The notes: generated by a model not told the origin, from the sequence alone. 64,000 nt of DNA from Peptoniphilaceae bacterium (GCA_028726605.1 JAQYPV010000011.1:60412-124411); one strand, 5' to 3'. Positions 1 through 8,305 are shown, counted from the first letter of the stretch. Translations and numbers: made by a program.

Positions 1-1
1 G

Positions 2-598
2 ATCGGTTTTCTGGCCTTGGTCGTCTACGGCGTGCTCTCCAAGCAGGGCACGAATTACGCCTTCCTGGTGATGGTCCTCTTGGCGCTTCTCGTCACCGTG
101 GTCTCGCGGATGAACGCCGATGAGTCCATCGGTCTGATGGTCAAAGGGATGGCCTCGCAGTTTGAGATGATGGTGATCTTCATCTGCCTGGAAGTGCTGC
201 TGACGCTCGTCTCGGCGAGCGGCGGTTTCGACGCCTTGGGCAACTGGCTCGGCGGTTTGGCCGCTCACGCCGGATCGTTCGGCGTCTACATCGTGGCGTC
301 GCTGGTCGGTGGATTTGGCATTGAGGCCGCCGCCGTTGCGGAGATCAAGATCATTTACGACATGTTCGGACAGTTGGCGATGAACGTGGGACTGCCCATG
401 TCGGTCTTCGCCACCTGCATCCTGGCCGCCACACGCCTCACCGGCTCCATGTATCCCACATCCAACTTTGCCGGCCAGATGGGCATTGCTCATTCGAGCA
501 ACACCAAAGATGGTCTGCGCGCCCTTTGGATTTCTGTGGGCTTGGTCTGGGCCTGGGTGGTCGTCTGGGGCCTCGTCGGACCGATGCTGTTCAACTGA
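2..598 (+). CDS. C-terminal part of a membrane permease (5' end outside window)
   Basis: The reading frame is open from the window edge, so the true start lies upstream; only about 199 residues are visible. They form several hydrophobic spans separated by short loops (roughly residues 13-30, 50-70, 85-110, 130-145 and 175-198), ending with a membrane-embedded tail and a stop at 596-598. This fits the C-terminal half of a secondary carrier of the ion-transporter type (GntP/NhaC/DASS-like architecture), but I do not recognise a diagnostic motif and cannot name the substrate. It is convergent with the allose operon and shares the terminator at 622-665 with it. The place next to sugar genes is weak evidence that it moves an organic anion. 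Confidence 0.5.
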   Translation: MGFLALVVYGVLSKQGTNYAFLVMVLLALLVTVVSRMNADESIGLMVKGMASQFEMMVIFICLEVLLTLVSASGGFDALGNWLGGLAAHAGSFGVYIVASLVGGFGIEAAAVAEIKIIYDMFGQLAMNVGLPMSVFATCILAATRLTGSMYPTSNFAGQMGIAHSSNTKDGLRALWISVGLVWAWVVVWGLVGPMLFN

Positions 599-621
599 CG
601 CGACGATAACGCTTCATAGAA

Positions 622-665
622 AAAGAGCCCGCTTTGCGATTTGAGAACCGCAGAGTGGGCTCTTT
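622..665. terminator. Bidirectional rho-independent terminator
   Basis: AAAGAGCCC at 622-630 pairs with GGGCTCTTT at 657-665, and the inner arms pair partly. The flanking A and T runs make it usable on both strands. It sits between the convergent permease and rpiB stop codons. Confidence 0.8.
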
Positions 666-716
666 CCAATGGAAATGATTTTGGAACGTGCGGAGGAGGG
701 TGCTGTGTTACGGGAT

Positions 717-1190
717 TCATGCGTGAGGTGTGTGCTCCTTCGGATCCCAGCAACCTGCTTCGTAATCGGCAATCTCTTCCACGCGTTTGGCATGGCGTCC
801 ACCTTCATACTCCGCGTCCAACCACGCTTCAACGATCATCTTGGCCAACTCGACGCCGACCACACGCGATCCAAAGGCCAGCACATTCGCATTATTATGT
901 TCTCGTGAAAGTTTCGCTGTATAGGGTTCACTGACGCACGCCGCGCGAATGCCTTTGACTTTATTCGCCGCAATGGAGATGCCGGCGCCGGTGCCACAGA
1001 TGACGATCCCCAGGTCACACTCACCAGAAGCGACAGCCTGTGCGGCAAGAATGCCGTAAATCGGATAATCCGTTCGTTCAGATGAGTTCGTACCGAAATC
1101 GACGACTTCGTGCCCTTTGGATTCCACAAAGTCACGAATGGCCGGCTTGAGTTCCAGGCCTACATGGTCGTTGCCCATCGCAATTCTCAT
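717..1190 (-). CDS. rpiB: Ribose-5-phosphate isomerase B / allose-6-phosphate isomerase
   Basis: A 157-residue member of the RpiB/LacAB family, at the family's usual length. It interconverts aldose and ketose phosphates in the cytoplasm. Visible family marks are the N-terminal strand with D8-H9, the C65-G-T-G loop carrying the catalytic cysteine, and H98 in the REHNNAN segment, the usual catalytic pair. It is the last gene of the allose operon, 13 bases after alsK. In that setting the likely reaction is D-allose 6-phosphate to D-allulose 6-phosphate, the role RpiB plays in the E. coli als pathway. It may also serve ribose 5-phosphate for the neighbouring rbs operon, since no other isomerase is seen here. 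The substrate assignment is inferred from context; the family is clear. Confidence 0.92.
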   Translation of the reverse strand: MRIAMGNDHVGLELKPAIRDFVESKGHEVVDFGTNSSERTDYPIYGILAAQAVASGECDLGIVICGTGAGISIAANKVKGIRAACVSEPYTAKLSREHNNANVLAFGSRVVGVELAKMIVEAWLDAEYEGGRHAKRVEEIADYEAGCWDPKEHTPHA

Positions 1191-1203
1191 AAGTCGAGTC
1201 CCT

Positions 1204-2142
1204 TCATTTTTTCTCTGTTGACCGTCGCTCCAGCATCTTCAGGCCATACATCCCCGCCCCGACGACGCCGCATTTCTGTCCGCCTCGAGAAAAGTTCACC
1301 TCGAGTGAACGACTGGGATACGGTTTTCGTAACAGTTCGTGAACCTTGCTTTCCAATCGGTGATACGGAAACCCCTCCATGCTGATGACGCCGCCGCCTA
1401 AAATCACATGATCCGGATCGAAGATGTTAATCTCTGTCGCAAGCGGATAGGCAATTCCTTCGACAAAGCGCTGTAACGCCGGATGATCGCTGTGATTCAC
1501 AAATATTTTTTCAAGGGGTTCATGCGGGAACAGCTCTGTTTTAAGCGCTTCGAGCGCCTTTCCCGAAGCTTCAATTTCAACGCATGACGTATTTCCACAT
1601 CCGCACAGGCCATGAATGTCCCGCATCGGAATGTGCCCGAGTTCAGCGGCTGCTCCGTTTTTCCCAACGAGAAACTCGCCGTTGATGACGATGGCATTGC
1701 CGAGTCCTGTGCCCAAATAAAAGGCAAGGGTCACGCCCTGCTCGGAGAGGTGTAAATCCGCCATATCGTACAAGGTGAGAAGATTCACGTCTCGCTCAAT
1801 AAATACGGGAATGTTCAATGCCTCTTCCAGTAGCGAAACGATCGGGCAATTGTTGAGTCCCTTCAAATTAGGGGTGCTGACCACCACCTTGCGATCGTGA
1901 TCAAGCGTTGACGGGAAGCCAATGGCGATGGCGTCAATCCCTTGACCACCATTCTGCTCCATCAAATGCTCGACGTAGTGAATCAATCGTTCGACGGAAG
2001 CATCGACCTCTTCGAACAAGGACTGACTGCTACTCTTTGTAAAATGGGAAAGCGCGCCATCTGAAGAATAAATACCTGCTCGAATGTTCGTGCCGCCAAT
2101 ATCTATACCGATAATTCTCTTGATCGACGCGCTCGAATCCAT
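1204..2142 (-). CDS. alsK: D-allose kinase (ROK family)
   Basis: A 312-residue ROK sugar kinase. The phosphate-binding DxGGT motif is at D14-T18, the catalytic aspartate is D118 (in RDVN), and the zinc site of ROK kinases is seen as H170 (ELGH) with C180, C182 and C187 (CGCGNTSC). The run GFPSTL followed by STPNL, and the FDPDHVILGGGV segment, match E. coli AlsK as I remember it more closely than glucokinases. It would phosphorylate D-allose at C6 in the cytoplasm. The start codon lies 2 bases after the alsE stop, so the two are translationally coupled. Neighbours alsE and rpiB complete the path to fructose 6-phosphate. A more general hexokinase role cannot be excluded. Confidence 0.88.
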   Translation of the reverse strand: MDSSASIKRIIGIDIGGTNIRAGIYSSDGALSHFTKSSSQSLFEEVDASVERLIHYVEHLMEQNGGQGIDAIAIGFPSTLDHDRKVVVSTPNLKGLNNCPIVSLLEEALNIPVFIERDVNLLTLYDMADLHLSEQGVTLAFYLGTGLGNAIVINGEFLVGKNGAAAELGHIPMRDIHGLCGCGNTSCVEIEASGKALEALKTELFPHEPLEKIFVNHSDHPALQRFVEGIAYPLATEINIFDPDHVILGGGVISMEGFPYHRLESKVHELLRKPYPSRSLEVNFSRGGQKCGVVGAGMYGLKMLERRSTEKK

Positions 2143-2144
2143 AC

Positions 2145-2822
2145 TTACCTCTCTTTACCCGTTGCGTTAGAGTAGTTTTCCTGCATCTTTTGCCACGCGA
2201 GATTCATATCGGGATCCAGGTTAAATAAACCGGAAGTTCCCACGACCAACGACTCGGCTCCCGCTTCTTCGAGTCTCTTAAAGGTCTTCGCATTACAAGA
2301 ACCATCGACCTGAATGATGTACTGGTAATGATTTTCCTCTTTCAGCCGTCTCAACTCGCGTATTTTTTCCAGCATTTCCGGAATGAACTTCTGACCGGCA
2401 TAACCCACATCGACGGTCATGACGGTGATCATATCCAGCCGACCCATGTAGTAACGAATGGCATCAATGGACGTGGCAGGATTCAGGACAATGCCCGGCT
2501 TTGCACCAATTGCACGAATGTGATCGATGACGCGAAATGCATCCGTATTGATCACTTCCGCATGGGGAGAAAGGTACTCGCACCCCAGCTCCGCAAAGAG
2601 ATCTAACCAATCATGCGGATCCTCTGCCATGAAGTGCGCATCGAACGGCTTGGTCGTAACGCTCCGCATCGCCTTGACCAAATCAGGCGATAGCGCGATA
2701 TTTTTTGTAAAATGACCGTCCATGAAATCGATATGAAAGCGATCGACGAGCGGATCCAGGGCCTCAAGCTGGCTCTTCATGTCCAGATAATCGATACACA
2801 TCAATGACGGTGAAAACTCCAC
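2145..2822 (-). CDS. alsE: D-allulose-6-phosphate 3-epimerase
   Basis: A 225-residue TIM-barrel protein of the ribulose-phosphate 3-epimerase family. Metal-ligand positions expected for the family are present: H30 and D32 in HIDFMDG, H63 in DAHFM, and the aspartate of QVDGSCN. The SPSLMCID start and VGTSGLFN end resemble E. coli AlsE rather than pentose-phosphate Rpe. It would convert D-allulose 6-phosphate to D-fructose 6-phosphate. The gene starts with GTG (minus strand, 2820-2822) preceded by GAGGAG, and it is followed after 2 bases by alsK. Part of the als operon. The alternative, ordinary ribulose-5-phosphate 3-epimerase, is less likely because of the operon. Confidence 0.9.
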   Translation of the reverse strand: MEFSPSLMCIDYLDMKSQLEALDPLVDRFHIDFMDGHFTKNIALSPDLVKAMRSVTTKPFDAHFMAEDPHDWLDLFAELGCEYLSPHAEVINTDAFRVIDHIRAIGAKPGIVLNPATSIDAIRYYMGRLDMITVMTVDVGYAGQKFIPEMLEKIRELRRLKEENHYQYIIQVDGSCNAKTFKRLEEAGAESLVVGTSGLFNLDPDMNLAWQKMQENYSNATGKER

Positions 2823-2849
2823 GAATAATCTCCTCTCTTCACTGTAGAC

Positions 2850-3827
2850 TCAAGCATTCTTACGACTCGCGCCGAAGAAGCGGTCCAAAGTCACCGCGAC
2901 GATGATCAGCGCGCCCATCGCAATCTGCTGATAATACGCTGAAAGGCCCATCATATTCAATCCATTGTTAATGGCGCCGATGATCAGTCCGCCGATCACC
3001 ACTTTATAGATATCCCCTTGTCCTCCAAAGAACGAGGTTCCCCCAATAATCACCGCCGCGATGGCGAACGTATCAAAGCCCATCCCTGCATTGGGTTCTG
3101 CTGCGCCCAATCGTGCGACATTCACCATGCCGGCCAAACCAGCGCACAATCCAGAAATCATAAACGCCAGCAGTTGATGCCGATGAACGGTAATTCCTGC
3201 AAAAAACGCCGAGCGCGGGTTCCCGCCCAGAGCATAGAGATTTCGGCCCGCCTTCATGCGCGTGGTGAAGATGATCAATATCGTTGCGACAACCAGGGCA
3301 ATGATCACTGGAATAGGGATAATACCCAATATTTTTCCGCCGATGGCGGTCTGAAAGCCGTTGGGAATTCCCGCGACGGCACGCGCATCAGAGATGATAT
3401 ACGTGATCCCGCGCACAATCGACTGCGTCCCCAAGGTGATGATAAAGGGAGGCAACCCTGTCAAATTAATTAAGGATCCATTCACAGCGCCCAGCACGAG
3501 CCCGGCCAAAACGATGCCGATGAGCACGGCAAAGACAGGGTGGATGCCGCCGACCATCAATTGCGCCGATATGACACCCGTCAACGCCATAATCGACCCA
3601 ACGCTGAGATCAATGCCGCCGAGCAAAATGGCAAAGAATTCGCCACAGGCCAGTAAGATGTAAATCGCACTTTGCTCGGTAATGGTGATCAAGTTCCTTC
3701 CGGTTAAAAACGTTGAGCCGCTCAATGTTCCAAACACGATGACAATGAGCACGAGAATAAAGAGCGTACTGTATTTACTCCATAAATATGTAAATGAGAG
3801 CTGCTTTTTCTCTTTCTTTTGTTCCAT
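2850..3827 (-). CDS. alsC: D-allose ABC transporter, permease
   Basis: A 325-residue integral membrane protein of the ribose/galactose (RbsC-type, CUT2) ABC permease family. About eight to ten hydrophobic spans can be seen, plus the family segments GGIDLSVGSIMALTG (about residues 70-85) and the ALGGNPRSAFFAGI loop that contacts the ATPase. The run FFAILLGGIDLSVG and the AARLGAAEPNAGMGF/IIGGTSFFGG stretches are very close to E. coli AlsC as remembered. It forms the channel for the allose importer with alsA and alsB. It lies 18 bases downstream of alsA in the same operon; the start is chosen for the GGAAGG upstream. Confidence 0.9.
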   Translation of the reverse strand: MEQKKEKKQLSFTYLWSKYSTLFILVLIVIVFGTLSGSTFLTGRNLITITEQSAIYILLACGEFFAILLGGIDLSVGSIMALTGVISAQLMVGGIHPVFAVLIGIVLAGLVLGAVNGSLINLTGLPPFIITLGTQSIVRGITYIISDARAVAGIPNGFQTAIGGKILGIIPIPVIIALVVATILIIFTTRMKAGRNLYALGGNPRSAFFAGITVHRHQLLAFMISGLCAGLAGMVNVARLGAAEPNAGMGFDTFAIAAVIIGGTSFFGGQGDIYKVVIGGLIIGAINNGLNMMGLSAYYQQIAMGALIIVAVTLDRFFGASRKNA

Positions 3828-3845
3828 CGCAAACCCTTCCTTCCC

Positions 3846-5360
3846 TCACTCGCCCGCTTCTCGGGATCCCGCCTTGATGAGTCTCTCTTCTGTTGCCTCT
3901 TCATGAGTAAAGCAACCGGTTACGACACCGTCGTTCATGACAATGATGCGATCGCACACGCTCAGTAATTCCGGAAGCTCAGAAGAAACCATCATGATGC
4001 CGATGCCTTCGTCAGACAATCGCCGCATTATCTTATAGATATCTGCCTTTGTGCCTACGTCAATCCCCTTGGTCGGTTCATCTAAAATGAGTACCTTCGG
4101 TTGAGAGGCAAGCCATCGTCCGAGAATCACTTTTTGTTGATTCCCTCCAGAGAGCTCCGTGATGATCTGTCCAAGACTCGAGGATTTGATCTTCATCGCT
4201 TCTTTTTGTTCATTCGCAACGCGGTTCTCGAGCTCTTTATCGATAAAGCCGGACAATCCACCCCACTTGGTCTGACGCAGGAACGTGGCTTGGGAAATGT
4301 TTTGCTTAATGCTAAAATACGGCGCAAAGCCCGTCTCTCGTCGATTCTCTGTCACAAGCCCGATGCCTTTTTTTAACGCATCGTAAGGAGTCTTTGGAGT
4401 GACTTTTTCTCCATAGAGGAAGATTTCTCCAGAGTCCAGCGTCGACGCGCCGTAGATTGCTTCCATTAACTCCGTGCGGCCGGCGCCAACCAGTCCAGAG
4501 AATCCTAAAATTTCGCCTTTATGGAGAGTGAAGCTGACGTCCTTTACCTTATGGTCCGCTCGAGTGATATTCTTCACTTCCAAGATCACTTCGTCCGATT
4601 GTTGCGATGCCGCGACGTATTCCGATTGAATATCTCGTCCCACCATGAGTCGAATCATGGTATCTCGATCCAATTCATCCGCATCTTTTGTGACCACGTA
4701 TTTGCCATCCTTTAAGACAGTGACGCGGTCTCCAATGCGTTTAATTTCGCTCAATTTATGCGATATGTAAATGACACTGTTACCTTGCGCCTTGATTCCC
4801 TTTACGATGTCCAGCAAATGGTCAATTTCCGTCTGCACGAGCGAAGATGTCGGCTCGTCCATGATGATCAGTTTGGCGTCAAAGGCAATGGCTTTTGCAA
4901 TTTCCACCATTTGTTTTTCAGAAATGCTCAAGTCTCCGACCAACGTCTCTGGATCGCGACGAAGGCCAATCATCGATAGCACTTCCGTCGTTTTCTTACG
5001 CATACTCTCGTAATCCACTGTGGGAATGAGGCCTTGTTTCTGAGGCAATCTTCCCAAAAACACATTTTCTTGGATGCTCAACGTATCGATGACGCTCAGT
5101 TCCTGATAAATAATTCGAATTCCCGATTCTTGAGACAGGGTCGGGGTTAAGTGATCCCACTCCTTGTCATCCATGATGATTTTCCCATCAGTTGGCGTGT
5201 ATACACCACTGAGGATCTTCATCAGAGTCGATTTGCCCGCGCCATTTTCCCCGAGTAGACAGTGGACTTCCCCTTTGCGCACGCCGAAACTGACGTGATC
5301 TAATGCCGTGACACCAGGGAATTTCTTGGTGATATCCTTGAGCTCAATAATGTTTTCCAT
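3846..5360 (-). CDS. alsA: D-allose ABC transporter, double ATP-binding protein
   Basis: A 504-residue fused ATPase of the RbsA/MglA/AlsA type. The first nucleotide-binding domain has Walker A GENGAGKS at 37-44, an atypical signature (SISEKQMVEIAKA) and Walker B IIMDEPTSSL. The second domain has a degenerate Walker A (GLVGAGRTEL) and a canonical LSGGNQQKV signature followed by ILDEPTKGID. This asymmetry is normal for the family. It energises sugar import on the cytoplasmic face with AlsC. The start is supported by AGAAAGG upstream. Between it and alsB is a strong hairpin (5433-5465) that probably lowers its expression relative to the binding protein. Confidence 0.92.
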   Translation of the reverse strand: MENIIELKDITKKFPGVTALDHVSFGVRKGEVHCLLGENGAGKSTLMKILSGVYTPTDGKIIMDDKEWDHLTPTLSQESGIRIIYQELSVIDTLSIQENVFLGRLPQKQGLIPTVDYESMRKKTTEVLSMIGLRRDPETLVGDLSISEKQMVEIAKAIAFDAKLIIMDEPTSSLVQTEIDHLLDIVKGIKAQGNSVIYISHKLSEIKRIGDRVTVLKDGKYVVTKDADELDRDTMIRLMVGRDIQSEYVAASQQSDEVILEVKNITRADHKVKDVSFTLHKGEILGFSGLVGAGRTELMEAIYGASTLDSGEIFLYGEKVTPKTPYDALKKGIGLVTENRRETGFAPYFSIKQNISQATFLRQTKWGGLSGFIDKELENRVANEQKEAMKIKSSSLGQIITELSGGNQQKVILGRWLASQPKVLILDEPTKGIDVGTKADIYKIMRRLSDEGIGIMMVSSELPELLSVCDRIIVMNDGVVTGCFTHEEATEERLIKAGSREAGE

Positions 5361-5432
5361 CTCATTCCTTTCTGAAATTATGGACAGTAAACATTTTTAA
5401 GTGTTTGAGCCAATAACAAGCTCGACTTAAGG

Positions 5433-5465
5433 AATGAGAGAGGCCCTTCAATGGCCTCTCTCATT
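5433..5465 (-). terminator. Intercistronic hairpin after alsB
   Basis: AATGAGAGAGGCC (5433-5445) and GGCCTCTCTCATT (5453-5465) form a perfect 13-bp stem with a 7-base loop, 18 bases after the alsB stop. The following sequence on the minus strand has only a weak T tract, so it is more likely an mRNA-stabilising or partial terminator hairpin than a full stop. Equivalent hairpins follow the binding-protein genes of the mgl and arabinose operons. Confidence 0.7.
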
Positions 5466-5483
5466 CTCATCTCTCTTCAACAT

Positions 5484-6497
5484 TTACTTGCTTTGCGATT
5501 TCAAATAATCCTGTACGTTGAGCGGCTCAACCAAGATGGGTTCCACCATCTCCGTAATCATTTCTTTATCTCCCGGTTTTTCTCCGGCTTTCACCGCTTC
5601 CACCAAGAGTTCAAGCGAACGAGCGCCCACTTGTGCCGGATCCTGTGCCACCGTCGCGCCCAATTTACCATCAGCGACCGATTGGACGGCGTCTTCATTC
5701 CCGTCGGTACCCACCACTAAGATGTCTTTTCCAGAATTCTCAACTGCTTCTTGAGCGCCCATCGCCATCGTGTCATTCGCGCAATAGATGGCTTTCAGGT
5801 TTGCGTTCTTCTGAATGAGGTTCGTCGCCAAGTCGAAGGCCTTCGTCCGATCCCAGTCCGCCGGTTGTGAATCCACCACATTCAGGCCGGCGGCTTCAAA
5901 CGCTTCCATCGCACCCGCTTTGCGGTCATCTCCGGACGGCGTCCCTGCTTTACCTTCAATGATGGCCACATCACCCGACTGGATCGTCTTTGCAATATAC
6001 TCACCAGCGGTTTTTCCGACGACGACATTGTCAGTTGCCACATAGGAAATGACGGAGCCGCCTGCCGATTTTAATGCGTCAAAGTTGAGGCGTTCATCCA
6101 CATCTACGACCAGAATGCCTTGTTGATTCGCATCGGCGACGATTTTCACTGTGTTGTCTGCAGTGAGCGGTGCTAATCCGATGGCCGTGTATTTTTTGCT
6201 GACGACATTTTGAAGGATGTTCACCTGTCCTTCAATATCGTCCTCAGCGTTAGCTGCCAGAACTTCGACGCTGACGCCTAATTCTTTGGCTTTATCCTGA
6301 ATCCCTTGTTCCATTTTTTGCCAGAACGGTGAACTGAGTACCTTTAACACGAACGCGTATTTCTGTTCGCCTTCAGCACTACCTTGAGCTTCTGTTTGTT
6401 CCGTTCCCGATTCGGCATTTTGTGCCGGCCCCGCGCAAGCCGTAAATGCTAAGAGCAAGCTCAATGAAGCGGCTGCAACCTTCAACAATTTCTTCAT
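5484..6497 (-). CDS. alsB: D-allose-binding lipoprotein
   Basis: A 337-residue solute-binding protein of the ribose-binding (Peripla_BP_4) class. The N-terminus has basic residues, a hydrophobic stretch and a lipobox-like LAFTAC with the lipidated cysteine at C21, so it should be anchored on the outside of the cytoplasmic membrane. A Gln/Glu/Ser-rich linker (about 22-44) leads to the mature domain. Segments such as FVLKVLSSPFWQKM, VAIIEGKAGTPSGDDR, SQPADWDR and AIYCANDTMAMG align with E. coli AlsB as I remember it. It captures D-allose and hands it to AlsAC. It is the first gene of the operon, with its own promoter and operators (6522-6584). Confidence 0.9.
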   Translation of the reverse strand: MKKLLKVAAASLSLLLAFTACAGPAQNAESGTEQTEAQGSAEGEQKYAFVLKVLSSPFWQKMEQGIQDKAKELGVSVEVLAANAEDDIEGQVNILQNVVSKKYTAIGLAPLTADNTVKIVADANQQGILVVDVDERLNFDALKSAGGSVISYVATDNVVVGKTAGEYIAKTIQSGDVAIIEGKAGTPSGDDRKAGAMEAFEAAGLNVVDSQPADWDRTKAFDLATNLIQKNANLKAIYCANDTMAMGAQEAVENSGKDILVVGTDGNEDAVQSVADGKLGATVAQDPAQVGARSLELLVEAVKAGEKPGDKEMITEMVEPILVEPLNVQDYLKSQSK

Positions 6498-6521
6498 GTC
6501 AACCCTCCCCCATAATTTCCC

Positions 6522-6584
6522 TCAAACGTTTCTTTAACGTTTTCATTCTGGCGCAATTTTACAACAGTCTAAAACGCTCGTCAA
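6522..6584 (-). promoter_or_regulatory. als promoter with two LacI-type operators
   Basis: On the minus strand, -35 TTGACG (6579-6584) and -10 TAAAAT (6556-6561) are separated by exactly 17 bases. Two AACGTT-centred dyads follow the -10: AAACGTTT at 6524-6531 and AACGTT at 6536-6541. A related half site TCTAAAACG occurs near the -35 (6568) and again at 6598 in the end of the regulator gene. The core matches the rbs operator at 8294-8305, as expected for LacI-family repressors. The repressor is presumably the gene just upstream. Confidence 0.75.
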
Positions 6585-6608
6585 GAGAAAATGACTATCT
6601 AAAACGAT

Positions 6609-7604
6609 TTAGTACTTATCCGTTGTCTCTCCGATGATGAGGGAGGGCTGAATGAGGATCGTCTCTTTTTCATGCGTTTGGATCAGTCCAATGAGCTTTT
6701 CTACGCCGATTTTTCCAATTTCTTCCGCATGTTGGTCGACAGTGGTCAACTCCGGAATCAAGAAAGAACGCAAAACGAGCGCGTCATATCCCACGACCGA
6801 AATGTCGTGGGGTACTTGTACGCCGTTCTCCTTGCATGCGCGCAAAAAACCATATGCCATGAAATCATTAAAGCAAAAAAGTGCAGATGGCTTGTTCTTC
6901 ATGATTTGCGCCATCATTTGGTATCCGGATTGCGCCGAATAGTCGCCCTCGAAAATGAATCGCGGATTCACTTCATACCCTCTGTCGTTGATCGCCTTCA
7001 CGGCACCTGAAAGGCGCCGCATCGAGTTGGGCGTGTCATTCGGCCCCGTCAGAAAGGCGATGCGTCGATGACCGAGTTCACATAGATAATCGCCAACCAG
7101 ATACCCTCCGCTTTCATTGTCGCCTGTAATCAAGCTGGGCTTGGTTTCATCTTCAATGTCCTCGTCGAGCATGACGTACGGAATGTTTTCATCTTTGGAT
7201 GCCTCGTCACGAATGGCGGCAAATTTCCTCGACAAGATGAGCATTCCTTCAAATAAACCGCCTTTCACCATCTTCAGCAGTCGTTCTTCTTCTTTCTGAT
7301 CTTGTGGCAACGACGCCAAAATGAGCAAATATCCCAAGGTCAAGGCATGGCTTACAGCGTGACGCGCAATGGAAGTGTAAAATGTATTCTCAAGGTCGGG
7401 GACGAGTAACAGGAGAAGATTCGACGAGGCTTTTTGTAACCCGCGCGCCGCAAGGTTCGGCGTGTATTCCAATTTCCGCGCGGCAGCCAGAACGCGTTTC
7501 TGCGTGGCCTCGGAAATCTCATTCGCTTTTCCATTGAGCACTAATGATACGGTCGTCACCGATACATTACTCGCCTTTGCAATGTCACGAAGAGTCGTTC
7601 TCAT
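6609..7604 (-). CDS. LacI-family transcriptional regulator of the als operon
   Basis: A 331-residue repressor. The N-terminal helix-turn-helix reads TLRDIAKASNVSVTTVSLVLNG, followed by the hinge-helix region (YTPNLAARGLQ) and a periplasmic-binding-protein-like sensor domain. An ATG four codons upstream (7616) is possible, but the ATG at 7604 has GGAGG at the right distance and gives the usual LacI-family N-terminus. It shares unusual sensor stretches (TGPNDTPNSMRRLSG) with the rbs regulator at 9407-10669, so the two are paralogues. It lies directly upstream of alsB in the same direction, and the gap carries operators. Predicted effector: D-allose or a phosphate derivative. Confidence 0.88.
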   Translation of the reverse strand: MRTTLRDIAKASNVSVTTVSLVLNGKANEISEATQKRVLAAARKLEYTPNLAARGLQKASSNLLLLLVPDLENTFYTSIARHAVSHALTLGYLLILASLPQDQKEEERLLKMVKGGLFEGMLILSRKFAAIRDEASKDENIPYVMLDEDIEDETKPSLITGDNESGGYLVGDYLCELGHRRIAFLTGPNDTPNSMRRLSGAVKAINDRGYEVNPRFIFEGDYSAQSGYQMMAQIMKNKPSALFCFNDFMAYGFLRACKENGVQVPHDISVVGYDALVLRSFLIPELTTVDQHAEEIGKIGVEKLIGLIQTHEKETILIQPSLIIGETTDKY

Positions 7605-7647
7605 GCTCTCCTCCATTCCTCATCGATGCATGTCACAAAGTGAACCC

Positions 7648-7662
7648 GAACAATAATTGTTC
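7648..7662. promoter_or_regulatory. Perfect dyad upstream of the als regulator
   Basis: GAACAATAATTGTTC is a perfect 15-base palindrome 43 bases upstream of the regulator start. A -10-like TATACT lies close by at about 7682-7687 on the minus strand, but I see no convincing -35. It could be an operator for a factor other than the LacI proteins. Confidence 0.4.
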
Positions 7663-7957
7663 CCGCAACTAATCGCTTGTAGTATACACCTTAAAGAAAA
7701 AGCCAGTTTGATTGTGTGAAGGACAAGAGCGGATTGAGTATCCATTATGATTTAAGCGGATTCGAAGGTTTGAGGAGCGCGAGCCTCGGACTTGAGCAAG
7801 CTTAGTTTTAACAGGATGCGAAACTCGAATTCGTGAGGTGTTGAGAGGATGCACCGAGGTGCAGCGTCGTGGGTACGGTGTGACGTGACCCCTCGTCGAC
7901 CTGAAGGGCGGCCGCCGTAGGGTGAGAATCGTATATTTTCCCTTTAACCTGCACGTC

Positions 7958-8246
7958 TCGTAGGGGCAAGTATCGTATATCGTCCAAAGCCGTCTACCGT
8001 CGCGAAAATGGTATGGGCAAATCGAATTATCACTAAATTGCGTCGCTTCGGCGTGCCGGCAAAGTCGTCTTTTTTTCAAAATGCGTATATTTTGGGGCTT
8101 CGGCGTCGTGGCATTATTGATTTTTAGCTATTCTCCGTCTATTTTTTCTCCTCAAATGTGGACGGACAGGGCGCTTTTTTCATATTGCCCACACCGATTT
8201 TTATCATGTAGACGCTTCGAGGCGTTTTATCAAAAGTCCCCACACC
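7958..8246 (+). repeat. 289-bp dispersed intergenic element, copy A
   Basis: One of three copies of a noncoding element. Landmarks measured from the first motif are GTAGGGGCAA at 7960, CCGTCTAC at 7990, TGGGCAAATC at 8014, GCGTATATTTT at 8083, TGCCCACACC at 8186, GTAGACGC at 8208 and TCCCCACACC at 8237. The left-hand motifs recur inverted at the right end, giving imperfect terminal inverted repeats of about 60 bases. Homology with copy B seems to extend further left, to about 7880. It fills most of the gap between the divergent als regulator and rbs operon but ends just before the rbs promoter. No plausible coding frame. Confidence 0.8.
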
Positions 8247-8255
8247 ACAAAAAGT

Positions 8256-8305
8256 TTGACAGTTCATTCAGGAACGGCTAACATAATTCTAGCTTAAACG
8301 TTTAA
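8256..8305 (+). promoter_or_regulatory. rbs promoter and LacI-type operator
   Basis: -35 TTGACA (8256-8261), a 17-base spacer, -10 TAACAT (8279-8284), then the perfect palindrome TTAAACGTTTAA (8294-8305) at or just after the start of transcription. This is a standard repressor arrangement; the likely repressor is the second gene of the operon. Confidence 0.8.

Noticed and set aside
7669..8079. 136-codon minus-strand frame between the als regulator and rbsK
   Set aside because: It lies partly in the dispersed element, has no ribosome binding site or family similarity, and is not open in copies B and C.
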